From NCBI RefSeq assembly GCF_014633365.1, contig NC_068341.1, positions 1,488,001 to 1,552,000 of the forward strand: a DNA stretch of 64,000 nt. The letters are read 5' to 3'. This document shows positions 1-12,056 of the stretch, one piece after another. The translations under genes and the position numbers were made by a program. The notes below the pieces were generated by a model that did not search any database, was not told the DNA's origin, and saw only the letters and a program-made list of their open reading frames with translations. Position 1 is the first letter of the stretch. Each line of letters opens with the position of its first letter. The stretch is from Diospyros lotus (lineage: Eukaryota > Streptophyta > Magnoliopsida > Ericales > Ebenaceae).

Positions 1-1201
1 CCACAAGGTGAGGCAGATCTTCTACTAGCCCCAACTAAAAAGGTATGTGACTAAATTTGTCATGTCTTGTGACATGTGCAGTCGTTGCAAACATGAAACA
101 GTAGCCCCACCAGGTCTATTACAACCCCTGCCTATCCCTGCTCAAGCATGGGAGAGCATATACATGGACTTTATCGAGGGTTTGCCTAAATCAGAGGGAA
201 AAGATTGTATTATGGTAGTAGTGGATAGGTTCACGAAGTTTTCACATTTTATTGGTTTGACTCACCCCTATTCTGCTCAAGAGGTGGCTAGGGTTTTCCT
301 AGTCCAAGTCATGAAGTTGCATGGAGTTCCCCATTCGATAATTTTTGACTGAGACAAAATCTTCACCAGCCTATTCTGGCAAGAGCTAATGAAGGCTCTA
401 GGTGTGAAATTGAAGATGTTTATAGCCTACCATTCTCAAACGGATGGTCAGATTGAGCAGGTGAAGCAATGTGTGGAAGGGTACCTGAGGTGCCTATGTT
501 TTCTCCACCCTAAGGGATGGCACAGATGGGTTTCACTTGCACAGTGGTGGTATAACTCCAGCCACCAAGCTTCGATCAAGAGGTCACCCTTTGAAGCACT
601 GTTTGGCTATCAGCCCTTGCTCCTTCTAGCTATGGGGGAAGAGACTACTATGGCCACTATGGAGGCCTATTTGGAAAAAAAGGCAAAGTGTATTGCAGTA
701 GCTCAAGAAAGAATTGGCAGTGGCTCAAAACTCCATGAAGCAATATGCGGATAGGAGTGAGAAGGAGTTTGATGTGGGGGAGAAGGTTTATTTGAAACTC
801 CGACCAGCTCACCTCAAGAAGATTGCTCGTGGATAAATAACCAAATTGAGCTCTAGGTACTATAGGCCCTACCTAATTGAAGCCAAGGTAGGAAATGTGG
901 CGTATAGGCTGAAACTACTGGAAGAGACTAGGATCTACCCGGTTTTTCATGTCTCTTTACTCAAGAAATCAGTGGGAGAATAGCATGTGGCTTCTCATTT
1001 ACCTCAAGTGTTGAGGGAGGCAGACATGACACCAGAGCCCAGCTCAATACTTGACAAAAGAGTCTTGTACAAGCACGGGCCCCCATCATCCAAGTGTTAG
1101 TTAAATGGTCCAATCTTTCCCATGATAGCAGTACTTGGGATTACTTGCCTGACCTGCTAAGGCAATTTCCGCAAGCAGCCAGCTTACTCACTATTTCTTG
1201 A
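1..1201 (+). pseudogene. Ty3/gypsy integrase and chromodomain remnant
   Basis: This is the 3' part of a chromovirus pol polyprotein; the rest lies left of the window. In order I see the end of the integrase zinc finger (CDMCSRC near 65-95), the integrase core with its first aspartate in YMDFIEGLP (about 160-185), the VVVDRFTKFSHF block, the second aspartate in IFD (about 345), the glutamate in TDGQIEQ (about 440-460), the C-terminal GPY-like part around 780-960, and a chromodomain starting ILDKRVLYKHG (about 1048-1190). The frame is broken by a TGA just after IFD (349-351) and by frameshifts near 750-840 and 1080, so it is dead. The chromodomain resembles the one at 27122-27490 on the other strand, so the two elements are related. 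Confidence 0.9.
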
Positions 1202-1232
1202 GGACAAGAAATGTCTCAAGTTAGGGGGAATT

Positions 1233-1538
1233 TGTCATGATATAAGCCACGGCAGGTGGCGGGCTGTCACATGCACAATTAGGAAGTTGGGTAGTTATTT
1301 CTAGAAGGGGGTACTAGTGTAAATAAACTCCCCTTGGTGAGAAATGAAAGTGCGAGATCCTCTTTATATGAAGGACCACTTGATTGTATTGAGCTATGCT
1401 GAAATTTGAATCAAAGTCATTCTAATTCTTCCTCAATTCTCTTCATTCTCTCTCTCTCTCCCTCTCTTTCCAAATTCAGTCACCCTTCCTAATTCTCCTT
1501 CTTGCGAAGTTCCTTGTCAGATCCTTCAAGGTCTGACA
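1233..1538 (+). repeat. 3' LTR of the gypsy element
   Basis: A purine-rich tract (AGTTAGGGGGAA, 1220-1230) follows the pol stop and is a typical polypurine tract. The sequence after it starts TGTCATGATA and runs to GGTCTGACA, giving 5-bp inverted ends TGTCA/TGACA. A TATA-like TTTATATGAAGG lies near 1360 and a pyrimidine-rich CT block near 1435-1470. The upstream LTR is outside the window, so no target duplication can be checked. The end resembles that of the minus-strand LTR at 26709-27083. Confidence 0.75.
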
Positions 1539-2150
1539 GATGTTTTACAATTTTCAAAAAAATGAAGGGTTTAAAAAGTAATTGCAACAATCTATGATGG
1601 AATGGAATGAGGATTCCGTCCACATTTGGAGGGAATGGCCATTCCTTATCCAAAGTTGCAACCAGACATACTTTTACCTGATTCCTATTCCCTCCACCCC
1701 AATTCCAGGGAACCAAAGGCCAAAAATTCAAGCATCACGACTAGCTTTGACATGTTGCAATCAAGAAACATTTTGACCTTTTCTAATGGAGCAAGATGAA
1801 GAATTGTATAAATCAAATTGTACAAAGGCATTTAACTAGTGCAGGCGTATTCCCTGTCTGAACCTGAGCTTGGAGTGTAACATCTGTGCTTCATATGCAT
1901 CATAGGAATTGGAAGTTGTAGCAAGACTGCATTTTATGCCTCTCCTGATTTTAGTTTGTATCGTGGTTTCTAATATACTGATTAATGTCTGGTCCCTGTG
2001 CAATCTTATGGTGCTATGATACTCTGGGGTATTGACTGATTGTAAATTGGTTCAATTATTACCTATAAGAATAGGATGTCTAATGAGCAGTATTTCTACT
2101 TATTCTTCCCTTAAAACTTGTATTAATTTGTGGACTTTTGGTTGTTGCAG
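1539..2150 (+). other. Intron sequence between gypsy LTR and first visible HCAR exon
   Basis: I find no coding exon here. It probably belongs to the HCAR intron into which the gypsy element inserted, because the exon at 2151 starts inside the protein. A TTTGGTTGTTGCAG acceptor precedes 2151. Confidence 0.5.
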
Positions 2151-5100
2151 CTGCTTTGACTACACAAATGCATTGGCAGTGAGTTCTTTTCTCCTCCATA
2201 TCCTAAGAAACATAATTTTTCTTCATGTGGCCTTAATACTGGGTTAGTGTTTTGGAAATTTCAGGATTTGGTAGTGGGTTACATGGGTGTGCCAAAATAC
2301 AATGGAATCAACATGACACATCATCCACAATATGTTACCATCAGGTAAGTTCATTTTGATTTAGGGAGTAAATATTTTATGCAACTGACTATTTCTTGCC
2401 ACACATGGAAAGAGGTAATTTTTTTGCTTTATTTTTTCTCATTGAAATGATAGAAATGAACGTGGTAGAGAAATGCTCAATCTTGTCAAAGATCTTTTGG
2501 AGATTACTTCAACAACCAGCAGTGTAATATTCTCAGCTCTCACATACATTTTGCTGTTAAAATTTCATAAAGTAACTTGTATTATCTTTACAGGGTGACC
2601 GACGTCCTTTTGTTATGGAGACAGTCAAGGCAGATGATAATGCGAAATTAGGTATGTAGTGAGGTCTTACTTTTATTATTGGACAATGTCAATTTTCTGG
2701 AAATGTCTCCACAACCCTCTCATATTGCACGTGTTCTGATTTTCTCTTTCCTGACCATAACAGAAGCCAGGCTGTTTGTCATCCTATTCTTGTGACTTGC
2801 CAGAGGTATAGGGGCAGCACTTAAGGAAAAATTCCAAATCATATTTTTCTTTTAAATTTTGATAATCACTTATTTCAGCATGACCACATATATTACGTGA
2901 TCATGTGTAATATTTAAATTTAGGAATCCTTTGCATAGATTTCATGTGCAAAATCCTCCAAAATTTCCCATGCTATGCTCCCCTTTGCACCTTTAGAATG
3001 TTCACTTTAAGCCTTCAAAACAACAATTCTTTTTAAACCAAAACTCCTTAAAAGCAAAAGATGTTAAATCTTTTCGTAAAGCCAAAAGACATCTGGCTTG
3101 TAATTCTTCACTAAGTTTAAGAAGGCATAGAGTTAAAAGACTTTTCTTTAAGAGCTAAAATATTTTATAGGGTTTGTAAATCCAAAAGACACTTGGCTTT
3201 ATTTCTTGATCATAAAGTCTAGAAAGAACAAAGGCTTCACTTTAAATCCAATGAAGTCTAGTCATTACTAGTAGGGCCAAAGGTTAGGAGCATGAGTCAT
3301 TGGACCTTTTGTATCTTCTTTTCCTTTGTAACTTATTCTCTAGTAATTTATCATATTGCAATTATACTTTATCTGCAAATTACAATTTACTCCAAAGAAA
3401 TAAGATTTATTGTGACATCCCTTAGATTAGTTTCTTATAAGACTAAGACCATTCCTTCCATCTTATTAATTTTCCATATAATTTTATGTGTCTGTTAAAT
3501 TCATTTGGACAGGAAAAACAATTTAGAAAAATAGTAGTTAAAAGATATACTTATGGAGAAACATTTCTTTGAAAATAATTGGCTGAATATCAGTCCAACA
3601 AATAAGAGACACATTATAGAATATTTCTCCTACTATAGGGTTAACAGATTCTTTGTTGGATTGCTATAATTCTTCATTGACTCAAAATGACTATAATTCT
3701 TTATTGACTCATCAAATAGTCTGATGTGTCCGTTTATAGCCTCAAATTAGGGATCACCGGTTGACAGCATTAAAACTGTTGGAGAGTCCTAAGTGGAATA
3801 GGAGTGTTACAAAGAGATAAAGAAGACTGCTAAAGTGCTGGAAAGATAAGCAGAGAGTTTGAAGATTGAAACTCCTAGAAATCAGGAGAAATAATAGGAG
3901 TAGATTTGATTATTATCTTTTATTGTTTATTGCTTAAAGTTCTGTTATAGTTTATCTTATTGCTGTATATTATCTCCTAAATATTAGGATTAGATAGCTT
4001 AGAACTTGTATAAATAGATGTCTATTCATTGAATCAATTAACAAGTTTGAGTTCTACAAACTTAGTTGAAGTTCTTGGGTGTTATACCCTTAGAACAAAA
4101 TCTGTTCAAAAACTATATAATTGATTTAACACAGTAACTCTCTTAATGACAGTGGGTAAAGATTTGAGAATTCTTTATTGGTCCTGTTTAATATTTTTCT
4201 TCTACAAATATCCACCTTGTTACTAAAAATCATATACTGTTCTGGTTGGGACACCATTCTATCACATGTAGTAGTACAACATGTTGCAACCTTGTATGAG
4301 CATATTGCCTTTTAAAGGCTCATAAGTTGTAAATAAACCTTTTTTTTTTTTTTCCTGCTGATAACAAACTTTTAAGGTTACAAGGACAATAGAAAATCAT
4401 GTCTCTTCATCAGTGATCTCTATCACCAATATGATTTCTATCCAATGTAATCTAAGGACAAAGACCAAATACAAAACCTTCTGAAATGCATGTAATAAAT
4501 GAACAATATTAAATAAAATAGCGTTGGCTTTGTAGCACATATAATTCCTTCAAGCACCCCTAGCCCAGACCTTTCAGTTTCCTTTTTCTTTTACTTGGAT
4601 ATTGATAAAGAACGAATTGGGGTTTTGTTAGAGAAAGAACTTGTTATGTAAATGGGTTTTTGATAGAGAAAGAAAGAAAATGTGTAAATGTGGATATTGT
4701 TTGAAAGAGAGGGCTCCCATGTTTTATATTATTCTCCACAGTAAGCTTTCTCAATAATCTTCATCTCTGGAGGTAGGTTTATGCCAACCATATGTTCTTG
4801 TGATGATCATTTCTTTGTTTCCAGACCAGAGAAGGGTGCTTGTCTTGTATTTGTAGAAGTGTAAGACGCATCCTAGTGGGTCCAATGGCATAGATGTATT
4901 GTTAATTGATTTTGGACAATTTAATCTAAATTAGAAGAGAGGGGGGAGAGGAAAGGTCCTTCTATTTATCAAATTATATATATATATATATATATATTAT
5001 GTAGCCCTTTGTATAAGATAGCAGGAAGAAACAGAATACTCCAGTGTCATACAACATATCCAGCCTTTATCCCACTAGAATACTCCAATGTCATACCATA

Positions 5101-5706
5101 CTAAATTATTATTGTACTGATCTCCACAGTTGACAATTTACTAAAAACTAGAGTTGTGGGATTTTGTTTTTTTTTTTTTTTATTTATACAGAGCAAATCT
5201 GATTTCCTACATGAGTTGCAAACATTTTACAAGTTGTGTACTTCTATTTTAAATTACTGTCTCCTTCTCAGGGAAGGGTCCTTCACAGCCTGCCCCAAAG
5301 TTTATTGGGAACTTAATAGCATTTGTGCTAAACTTGGTAAGAGCTTTTTGGTGTTGCATCAGTGACAGCAGAAACTGGAAAATAACTTTCATTTAAATTT
5401 GTTATTTTCTGTGCAGATTGGTCCAAAGGGTCTAGAATTTGCTCGATATTCTCTCGACTACCATACCATCCGGAATTATCTATATACTTATTGCACATGG
5501 GGAGAACAGAGGTATGTCCTGATAAGATAAAGCAAAAAAAATGAAAAGAAAAAGTAAGTTTGATGAAATAAGGGCCTTTCTTTGCTCCTGACTTATGAAG
5601 CTCTAATGAATGCAGAGCTAGCAGGCACATGCCTTCGTATGCAAAGAAAATTGTTTCCATGTACAACAAGAATGGAGAAATTGATCAGATGCTTTCCAGA
5701 AAGTGA
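2151..5706 (+). CDS. HCAR: 7-hydroxymethyl chlorophyll a reductase, C-terminal exons (partial)
   Basis: The product reduces 7-hydroxymethyl chlorophyll a to chlorophyll a in the plastid chlorophyll cycle, using FAD, Fe-S clusters and ferredoxin (family knowledge). Exons joined by GT-AG introns: 2151-2178, 2265-2344, 2454-2523, 2594-2651, 5272-5336, 5417-5511, 5616-5706 (TGA). Phases agree throughout and encode about 160 residues including CFDYTNALA, DLVVGYMGVPKYNGIN, GDRRPFVMETVKADD, GPKGLEFARYSLDYHT and a C-terminus KNGEIDQMLSRK. These match the C-terminal part of the F420-hydrogenase beta-subunit-like HCAR family. The first exon seen is only 28 bp. The N-terminal two thirds (Fe-S ligands, transit peptide) are missing and should lie left of the gypsy element at 1-1538, which would then be an intronic insertion in sense orientation. 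Whether the gene is still intact cannot be judged here. A 2.6-kb intron holds a solo LTR. Confidence 0.88.
3777..4108 (+). repeat. Solo LTR with 5-bp target duplication
   Basis: The sequence starts TGTTGGAGAGTCC, ends AAATCTGTTCA, and is flanked on both sides by AAAAC (3772-3776 and 4109-4113). A TATA box TATAAATA lies at 4009-4016, about 100 bp before the 3' end, as expected for an LTR promoter in + orientation. No internal retroelement sequence is next to it, so it is a solo LTR left by recombination, inside the fourth visible HCAR intron. Confidence 0.75.
4978..4998. repeat. (TA)n microsatellite
   Basis: An uninterrupted TATATA run in the large HCAR intron. Similar short TA runs occur at 8038-8056 and 17380-17402. 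Confidence 0.8.
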
Positions 5707-5728
5707 TTTTGTCATGGAATGTGTCTTA

Positions 5729-5734
5729 AATAAA
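5729..5734 (+). terminator. Candidate HCAR poly(A) signal
   Basis: AATAAA lies 23 bases after the HCAR stop codon. A second AATAAA occurs at about 6088. Which is used cannot be told from sequence. Confidence 0.35.
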
Positions 5735-8733
5735 GAGCTGCATTATATCTGAAATTTTGAATATGATTATAAATGTTTGTTTACAAGTGTTCTATTGATA
5801 AAAAACATTGTATGATCCTACATGCAGTTGTAACATTCTAAACAAAGGAAAAAACATATCATATATTGTAACATAATCCAGGTTTGTTTAATGAAGGTTT
5901 TGGCTAGCTTAGTCTTGTCTGTTTTAAAGGCCACCCTACATTTGTTAAATCCAGCTTTCGCACATTTCCACATGTTGAAATCCATTGTGTCACGGAAGAT
6001 TACTGCCTTCAGTTTGTAAAAGTTAGTAAATACTGAGACCAAAAATGAGGACTTGCAATTAGGTTCTGTCTTTGTCCCTGCTATTTCAATAAAGAGGCAG
6101 CCTGCTTAAAATTGAAGCACGGATGTGACAAGACTGGTTTTGCTGAAAGCTTGCTTGTTTTTAGCAACCAAGGTAATGAGCTCGAAAGAGCATCGCTCAA
6201 GCTGATAGAAACTTGGACTGGGTAACGATCATTTTTACTTAAGGAACAAGAAAATGGTGAGCTAGCCTTTGTTTAAACAGGTTCAATCTTTTTGGTTTCA
6301 TCACTGACTGGTTTTGCATGGATTTTGGCTGCTCTCTGTAGCTCGACATAACTCACTTACAAACGCGTTTCTGATTATTTACCCTACACACAAGATCCTG
6401 GGACCAAACTCTTAGATCAAGCCATACAATGGTAAAAGACCAAACAGGAGCTGTCATGACAAGTACTTAGGATCCAGCCTTGGGAGCATGGCATCCGATT
6501 CGTCAAGTTGCATTGGGGGGGGGGGGGGGTGGTGGCGCTAGGATATTAAGGGACAATGTCCAACCTCCAGATGCTGCAAACACCGCAAAAACATATCAGA
6601 ACAACAAGGAGTGGGCGTTTCTGGCGAGGAACTGAGGAATTTAGGTGATGGCCACCCCCATGTGTTTTCCCTCTCTTGGGAACAGTGATGTCTGAAGTAA
6701 GAGGAAGCAGAGTCAGTCAGAGAAGAACCTTGAAAATTCCAATGGAAAAAGGACAGAATAACAACTGCTGTTATCCATTTTACAAGCTGGAAGTTGGGAG
6801 CAAGATTGAAATGTTCAAAATAAGTGTGAAAGCAAGAGACTACCTGTTGTTTTCTCATCAGGGTTTCACATTGAATCACATTACTAGATTGACCATTTTT
6901 TGCATGTTTTAATTACTGATCACAGCATGGAAACTCGTGGGATGTCCTTTCATCTACTCTGTTTTTCTATGTGAAATGTTCTTTTGACTTCTTGTGTACA
7001 TGAGTGAAGACTTAGTGTTGTTGGATCAGTGGGCAGCTAATAAATATGTCTGAAGCCCGCTGTTTACATTAATTTGATTTTATTGCATTTCTAGCAGGCA
7101 CAGTTGCATCCATCTTGCGAGTTGTTCTTGGTTTCTTCCCCCCCTTACCCCACCCGCGCCGAAGTCGAAAGAACATAGTTTAGAAAGAAATAAGAAAGGG
7201 GGCGATGATGGAATCTGGGTCTAAGAGATGATTGTGAATGATACAGCAAAATAATAAATTTAAGACAACAATTATACGTGATTTGACAATACTTATAATG
7301 TGGAAGGATGGTTGAATGTTGAATTTATACTTGTATCAAAGATAAAGTATGCAAATATATAAATAGATAAAATTGTGTTACTATTACATAAGTCTATTTT
7401 TTGAGAGTCCAAAAACTCATTTTTGTACATAACCTTAATCATGCTTTATAAAAATACTATACAAATCGATAACTTTTTAGTTAAACTATACAAAGATGGT
7501 AATAGTAAATTACAGAACCATCCCTTTTTACAGTAAGTGTGCTACACACCCTCACTTTCTACTTTATTGTCTGCTAACAAATAATAAACTAAGTTTGGTA
7601 AGTTGATCATATGAGCTACAGCTGTCAAGAAGGGATATTGGAAATTAGTTTTTTTTCAATCAACCCTGTGGGGGTTTTGAGGTATTTGGTATTGATGAGT
7701 GTAAACTTGATGATGAATGCTTCTGCTGCATTTTCCTTGATTTTTAGTTGTTGGGTATATTTTGACTCTGAAGGCAGGAATTTATGGTGAGAAGGAGTTC
7801 ACATGAATTCTATGGAAAGAAGTTGTGAAGAAAAATGTGGCTGATCCAATGAAATTGAAGGCATTTACACCTAGAGAGGTGTCAACTGGCTGCCTAGATA
7901 CATGTGCAGACTGTTGGGAGTCTACAACATGGTCTTAAATTTGGTCGACAATTTTTGCATGGACCATTTTGGCCGATCTAGCTTAATTCACAAATGGGAA
8001 AAAAAATTAAAACAAAATGTAGAGTGAGTGAATTCTCATATATATATATATATAATATGCCCAAGGCTTAGGATACTTCACCAAAGACTGTTTGTGTTTG
8101 AGAATGAGATCTCTTTCATCTTCCTCTTCTTCTTCTTCTCCTTACTATTGTGGGCTCTATCCATGTGCATGGCAACATGGAGATTTTGGAGGTTTCTGTG
8201 AACAGTTCCTAAGCAAAACCAAGTCAAGAGTCTCTTATCACATTGAAGAGAATAGTGATGTTGGGGTATATTGGACAGAGGGTCCACCTATATTTAATGG
8301 GCCCTGGGTGGACCATGCTAGGAGATAGAGCCCATATGTTGTGTTAATGACTAGGTGGAACAAAACCAAATTGAGAATATGGAGGGATGTCTTATTATTA
8401 TTATTTGTCTTCGAAAATTTGAATGGCCACTTGGGTCTTGGATTGAATTTAGAGATGGTCATTTTCATTTCTCTTGGATTATCTGAATATAGATGTACAG
8501 AGACTTGAAACTAGAAAAAACGAAAAATCCTCATCTTCCTTTGTACAAAAATGCCCAAGCCATTGGCATTTTCTTGGAGAGGGATGCTTTTTTTGTCTCT
8601 ATGTTCCTCCTCCTTATTACGTTATTTGTACACCACCTGATCTGAGTTTCCATCAGTCAGTTGCCATCTATAGAACTAGAAAACCAAAAAGAGGACACCC
8701 TGATTAGCAGCCAAAAATTTGAAAAACAGTTGA
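5735..8733. other. HCAR 3' region and intergenic DNA before YUCCA
   Basis: About 3 kb between the HCAR stop and the YUCCA stop codon; the two genes converge. It should contain the 3' UTRs of both. I see a G homopolymer near 6517-6531, AT-rich DNA at 7250-7620 and no ORF that I recognise. ORFs of about 70-110 codons near 6540-6910 and 8080-8330 overlap on opposite strands and look like chance. Confidence 0.6.
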
Positions 8734-10504
8734 TTAGCAATGTGATTGGCGGCGCCGATGCCGGGCAACAGTGACAGAATGCTTCTTGCTGTGCTTTGTT
8801 TCTTCATTCCAGTTCTTGCCAATGTCATTTGCCACTCTAATGGCATCCATTGATGCACCAGAGAGACCTCTTCTTGTGAAGCCAACTGCATATAGCCCAG
8901 CTTTGCCTTTCCACCCATTTGGGAATGGGGATCTGGGAAACCCATTTCTGGAAAAGAAATCATTTTCCTGAAAACCAAACAAACAAGTTTAGCCTCTTCT
9001 CTGGGAAAGGTACTCCCAAGTAATATAACCATGCAGTACAAATGGGCAGCAGGGACATAAAAGGCAATTCACTTTTGTTACAGAGAAAATAGTCCAAAAC
9101 ATCTCTGCCCCTTTATCTTTCTTACCAGTATTTCTTGGAAAGCCAATTCTAATTATGGAAAGAACACATTGGAAGAAACTTCTAATCGAAACACATTTTA
9201 AAATATTGGTTGAAAAACAAGCATGACAGAATCCAACAACCTGATCAGAAGCAGGATAGGAACAGAGAATCTACAGGAACCAACTTCCATAACTGTCACA
9301 TGAATCCATAAATAGAGATATATCTCCAAAAGAAATAAGTAACGTTTATGTTTCTCCCACCTTTAACCAAGAAGGGACATTGCTGCAGTAGCCGGTTGCC
9401 AGAATAACAGAATCAACCTCAAGATTTTCCCCATTGACAAGCTCGACCCTACCGCGTGAGAATCTCTTGATGCCAGGCACTACTTTGATGCCACCAGATC
9501 TAATTTTTGCCACGGAACCGATGTCCAGCACAGGGGTCTTTCCTTCAATGTTTTTGAGCTGTAAAGGGCCTATAGATGGCCTTTTCAGTCCGTACTTCTC
9601 TAAGTTCCCGAGAAGCAACCTTGAAATAACCAGTAATATTTTGTCAACTAGCCAAACTGGCAGCCATTTCATCAGCCGAACAGCTAGATCAAAAGTTGAT
9701 TTCCCCAGGACTTCTCTTGGCAAGACATGAACCTGTTGATTGAAGTAAGGGTAGAGCCAGTTAGAATTTGGGGTGCTCGCAGGTTATGAGGAACTAGAAG
9801 ATACTCAGTAGCTGAGAGAATTGACGACTCACCGAGCTGCGGACCACCATTGATGGAATTGCATTGTAGTGGCAAAGATCAAGGGAAACCTCCATGCCCG
9901 AGTTGCCACAACCAACTACTAGGACCTGCTTTCCTTGATAAGCTTCACCGGACTTGTACTCGCAGGCATGCACCACAGGGCCACCAAACTCTTCCAGGCC
10001 TTCTAATTCTGGCACCACCTTCTCTGCATTCTCACCGGTGGCCACCACCAGCCAGCGGCATATGTACTCGACCTCTCCCCTTGAAAAACCATCGGTACTT
10101 GCATTGGCCTTGACCCTCCACAGGCCACAGGTCTCATCATACTTAGCTGACTCCACAGTCTCATTGAATCTTGGATCAATGTCGAAGTGCCTCGCATATG
10201 ATTCAAGATAGTCGATGAACTGATTCTTTGTGGGGTATTCTGGGAAGTTCTCCGGAAATGGGAAGTAGGGTAGTTGACAGAATTGCTTGGGGAGGTGTAG
10301 TTTCAGGCGGTCGTATGTGTGGTTTTGCCAAAGTGAGGCAATGCAGTTGGCCCTTTCAAGGATTATGAATGGCACACCTTGTTGCTTCAGCCCTGAGCCA
10401 ACTGCCAGCCCCGAGGGGCCTGCCCCGACAATGACAGGTCCATTTACCAGTGTACACCGCCCAGAAAAGAAGTTTTCCTGATCTAGACTAGTTTGATTGA
10501 TCAT
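8734..10504 (-). CDS. YUC3: YUCCA-type flavin monooxygenase (indole-3-pyruvate monooxygenase)
   Basis: YUCCA enzymes convert indole-3-pyruvate to the auxin indole-3-acetic acid using NADPH, FAD and O2 (established). Three exons, all in phase 0: 10504-9833, 9732-9361, 8967-8734, giving 425 residues, a normal length. Motifs: FAD site GAGPSG at 27-32, FMO-type [11 protein letters not shown] at 173-183, NADPH site GCGNSG at 198-203, and LATGY at 335-339. Exon 2 ([24 protein letters not shown]) resembles the YUC3/5/7/8/9 clade more than YUC1/4 or YUC2/6. The third exon has [16 protein letters not shown] and a basic C-terminus. The start ATG opens exon 1 and has no upstream competitor in frame. The symbol YUC3 rests on the neighbours (HCAR and myosin XI) matching Arabidopsis order; YUC7 or a co-orthologue is possible. 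No disabling change is seen. Confidence 0.93.
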
Positions 10505-10721
10505 TGTTGGTATATGTTGAAGATGGAAAAGCTGTGCTCAAGGCAGTACTTCAAGATGATTAGACAGAGAAGAGAAAGGAAGGATACGATAAATTAATCT
10601 TCCACCTTCCAAGTTGTAGACAAAGGTAGCGACTAAGGAAGGAGGAGAAGAAGAGAAAAGAATAGAATGTGAAAGTTTGTCTTGAAGCAGTGTGTGGAGG
10701 GGGTTAGAAGGATGGAGGGGG

Positions 10722-10729
10722 TTTAAATA
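10722..10729 (-). promoter_or_regulatory. Candidate YUCCA TATA box
   Basis: Read on the minus strand the sequence is CCCTATTTAAACCCCC, about 220 bp upstream of the ATG. It is the clearest TATA-like element in the region, followed by a pyrimidine-rich leader. Confidence 0.5.
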
Positions 10730-12056
10730 GGGAAGTTGACAGCATGTGATTAGGATTTTGTCTGTCAAATAGAACGATCCCGTTTTTTGTGCTTCTAATC
10801 AATCTTTCACCTTAGATAAGAGGTATTTTGGCATAAAAAAGACAAAGGCAATAGCCCATTGTAGTAACAAAAACTTACTCCTTTTTACTGGTTTCTCTTT
10901 GACCCATTCGAGATCGATATATTTCTGTAGCACGGTATGGAGCAAGCAATTCGGTAACAGAAAGAATTTATTTGATTAAATGCGTGGATATCAAAAACCA
11001 AACAAAAGATAAAATTTCAAATTAAATAGACAACCGACCAACAATAATTACAAGAATGAATCTTTGAAGGTCTTTCTCTAATGATAAGCCTTATGGGAGG
11101 CTCCGTTTGTTTATTCCAATTATAGAATATGTTATTGGTACGTACATGTGTAGGTAATAACTCACAATACATAAAGAATTAGCTACTATGCCATTTCCCT
11201 TTGCCACTTTGGAGTCTTGACTTGCATATAGCCCCTTTTGCCTTAGTTTCTCAGAATCTTTCAACCTTAAAATTACCTATAGATGCCATTCTTTTTGCTA
11301 AGTAGATATATCCAACACACCCAGCCTACCAACCAATTCTGTTTTAAGTCTTTGAACATAGGTTAGAGTCAGAGACTATGACTGATTGAACTTTCTTTGA
11401 CGATGAAAGAAAAAAGTGTTCAATTTGTTATAAAAACCAGTGTGATGAATATCACCCATGTGACTCCCTCTCGCAGATTCTTTAAGGATTTGTATAAGAG
11501 GTTGGGGAGAGTGACTTTTTGAAATTCTCTCTTCCTAAAGCTGCAAAAGAATGTATATCAATCTCTTGGCCTCCCTAAACCATGTTTTATGAGAGAATTT
11601 GCACTAAACTAACTTCGTTTTGTTTTGCTTTTGCCTCTCATCACTGATGTAGGATGCATGGAAAGTAACAGACAGAGGAGGTTAGACAGATGATTTACTG
11701 AAGTTCTCTCTTCCTTAAAGATGCACAAGACCATATACCTTGGTTTATCTTAGAATCAGGCCTCACAAATATTTAGGTGGTGTAGAAGTAAGAGTTCTAG
11801 TAAGATCAATGACATATCAATTCAAGTCAAAGAAAAGTTTAGGGATAAAACTAGCTATTATTTGGCCAAATTACATTACTGGATCAATTCAAGATGGCTA
11901 ATGAACAGTATTACTGCTAATTTGGTGATATATAATGAATTTCACCCAAATTACACTGCTTGGGTGGCAAAATAGAAAGCTTACCATTTTTAGTAGCTCT
12001 ATGAGGATTTTTTGCTTTGGTACTATTTGACTTCAAATCATTTGTTATAAGAGGAA
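10730..12056. other. YUCCA upstream region / intergenic
   Basis: No gene recognised. Two diverged direct copies of about 70 bp lie at about 11500-11575 and 11680-11745 (each contains GAAATTCTCTCTTCCT or GAAGTTCTCTCTTCCT followed by AAAG.TGCA). The right edge runs into the copia remnant. Confidence 0.5.

Noticed and set aside
8092..8328. Serine-rich 78-codon ORF
   Set aside because: The serine run is a TCT repeat, an ORF lies on the opposite strand, and there is no recognisable domain.
9434..10481. Plus-strand ORFs over the YUCCA gene
   Set aside because: They are antisense frames of the YUCCA exons.
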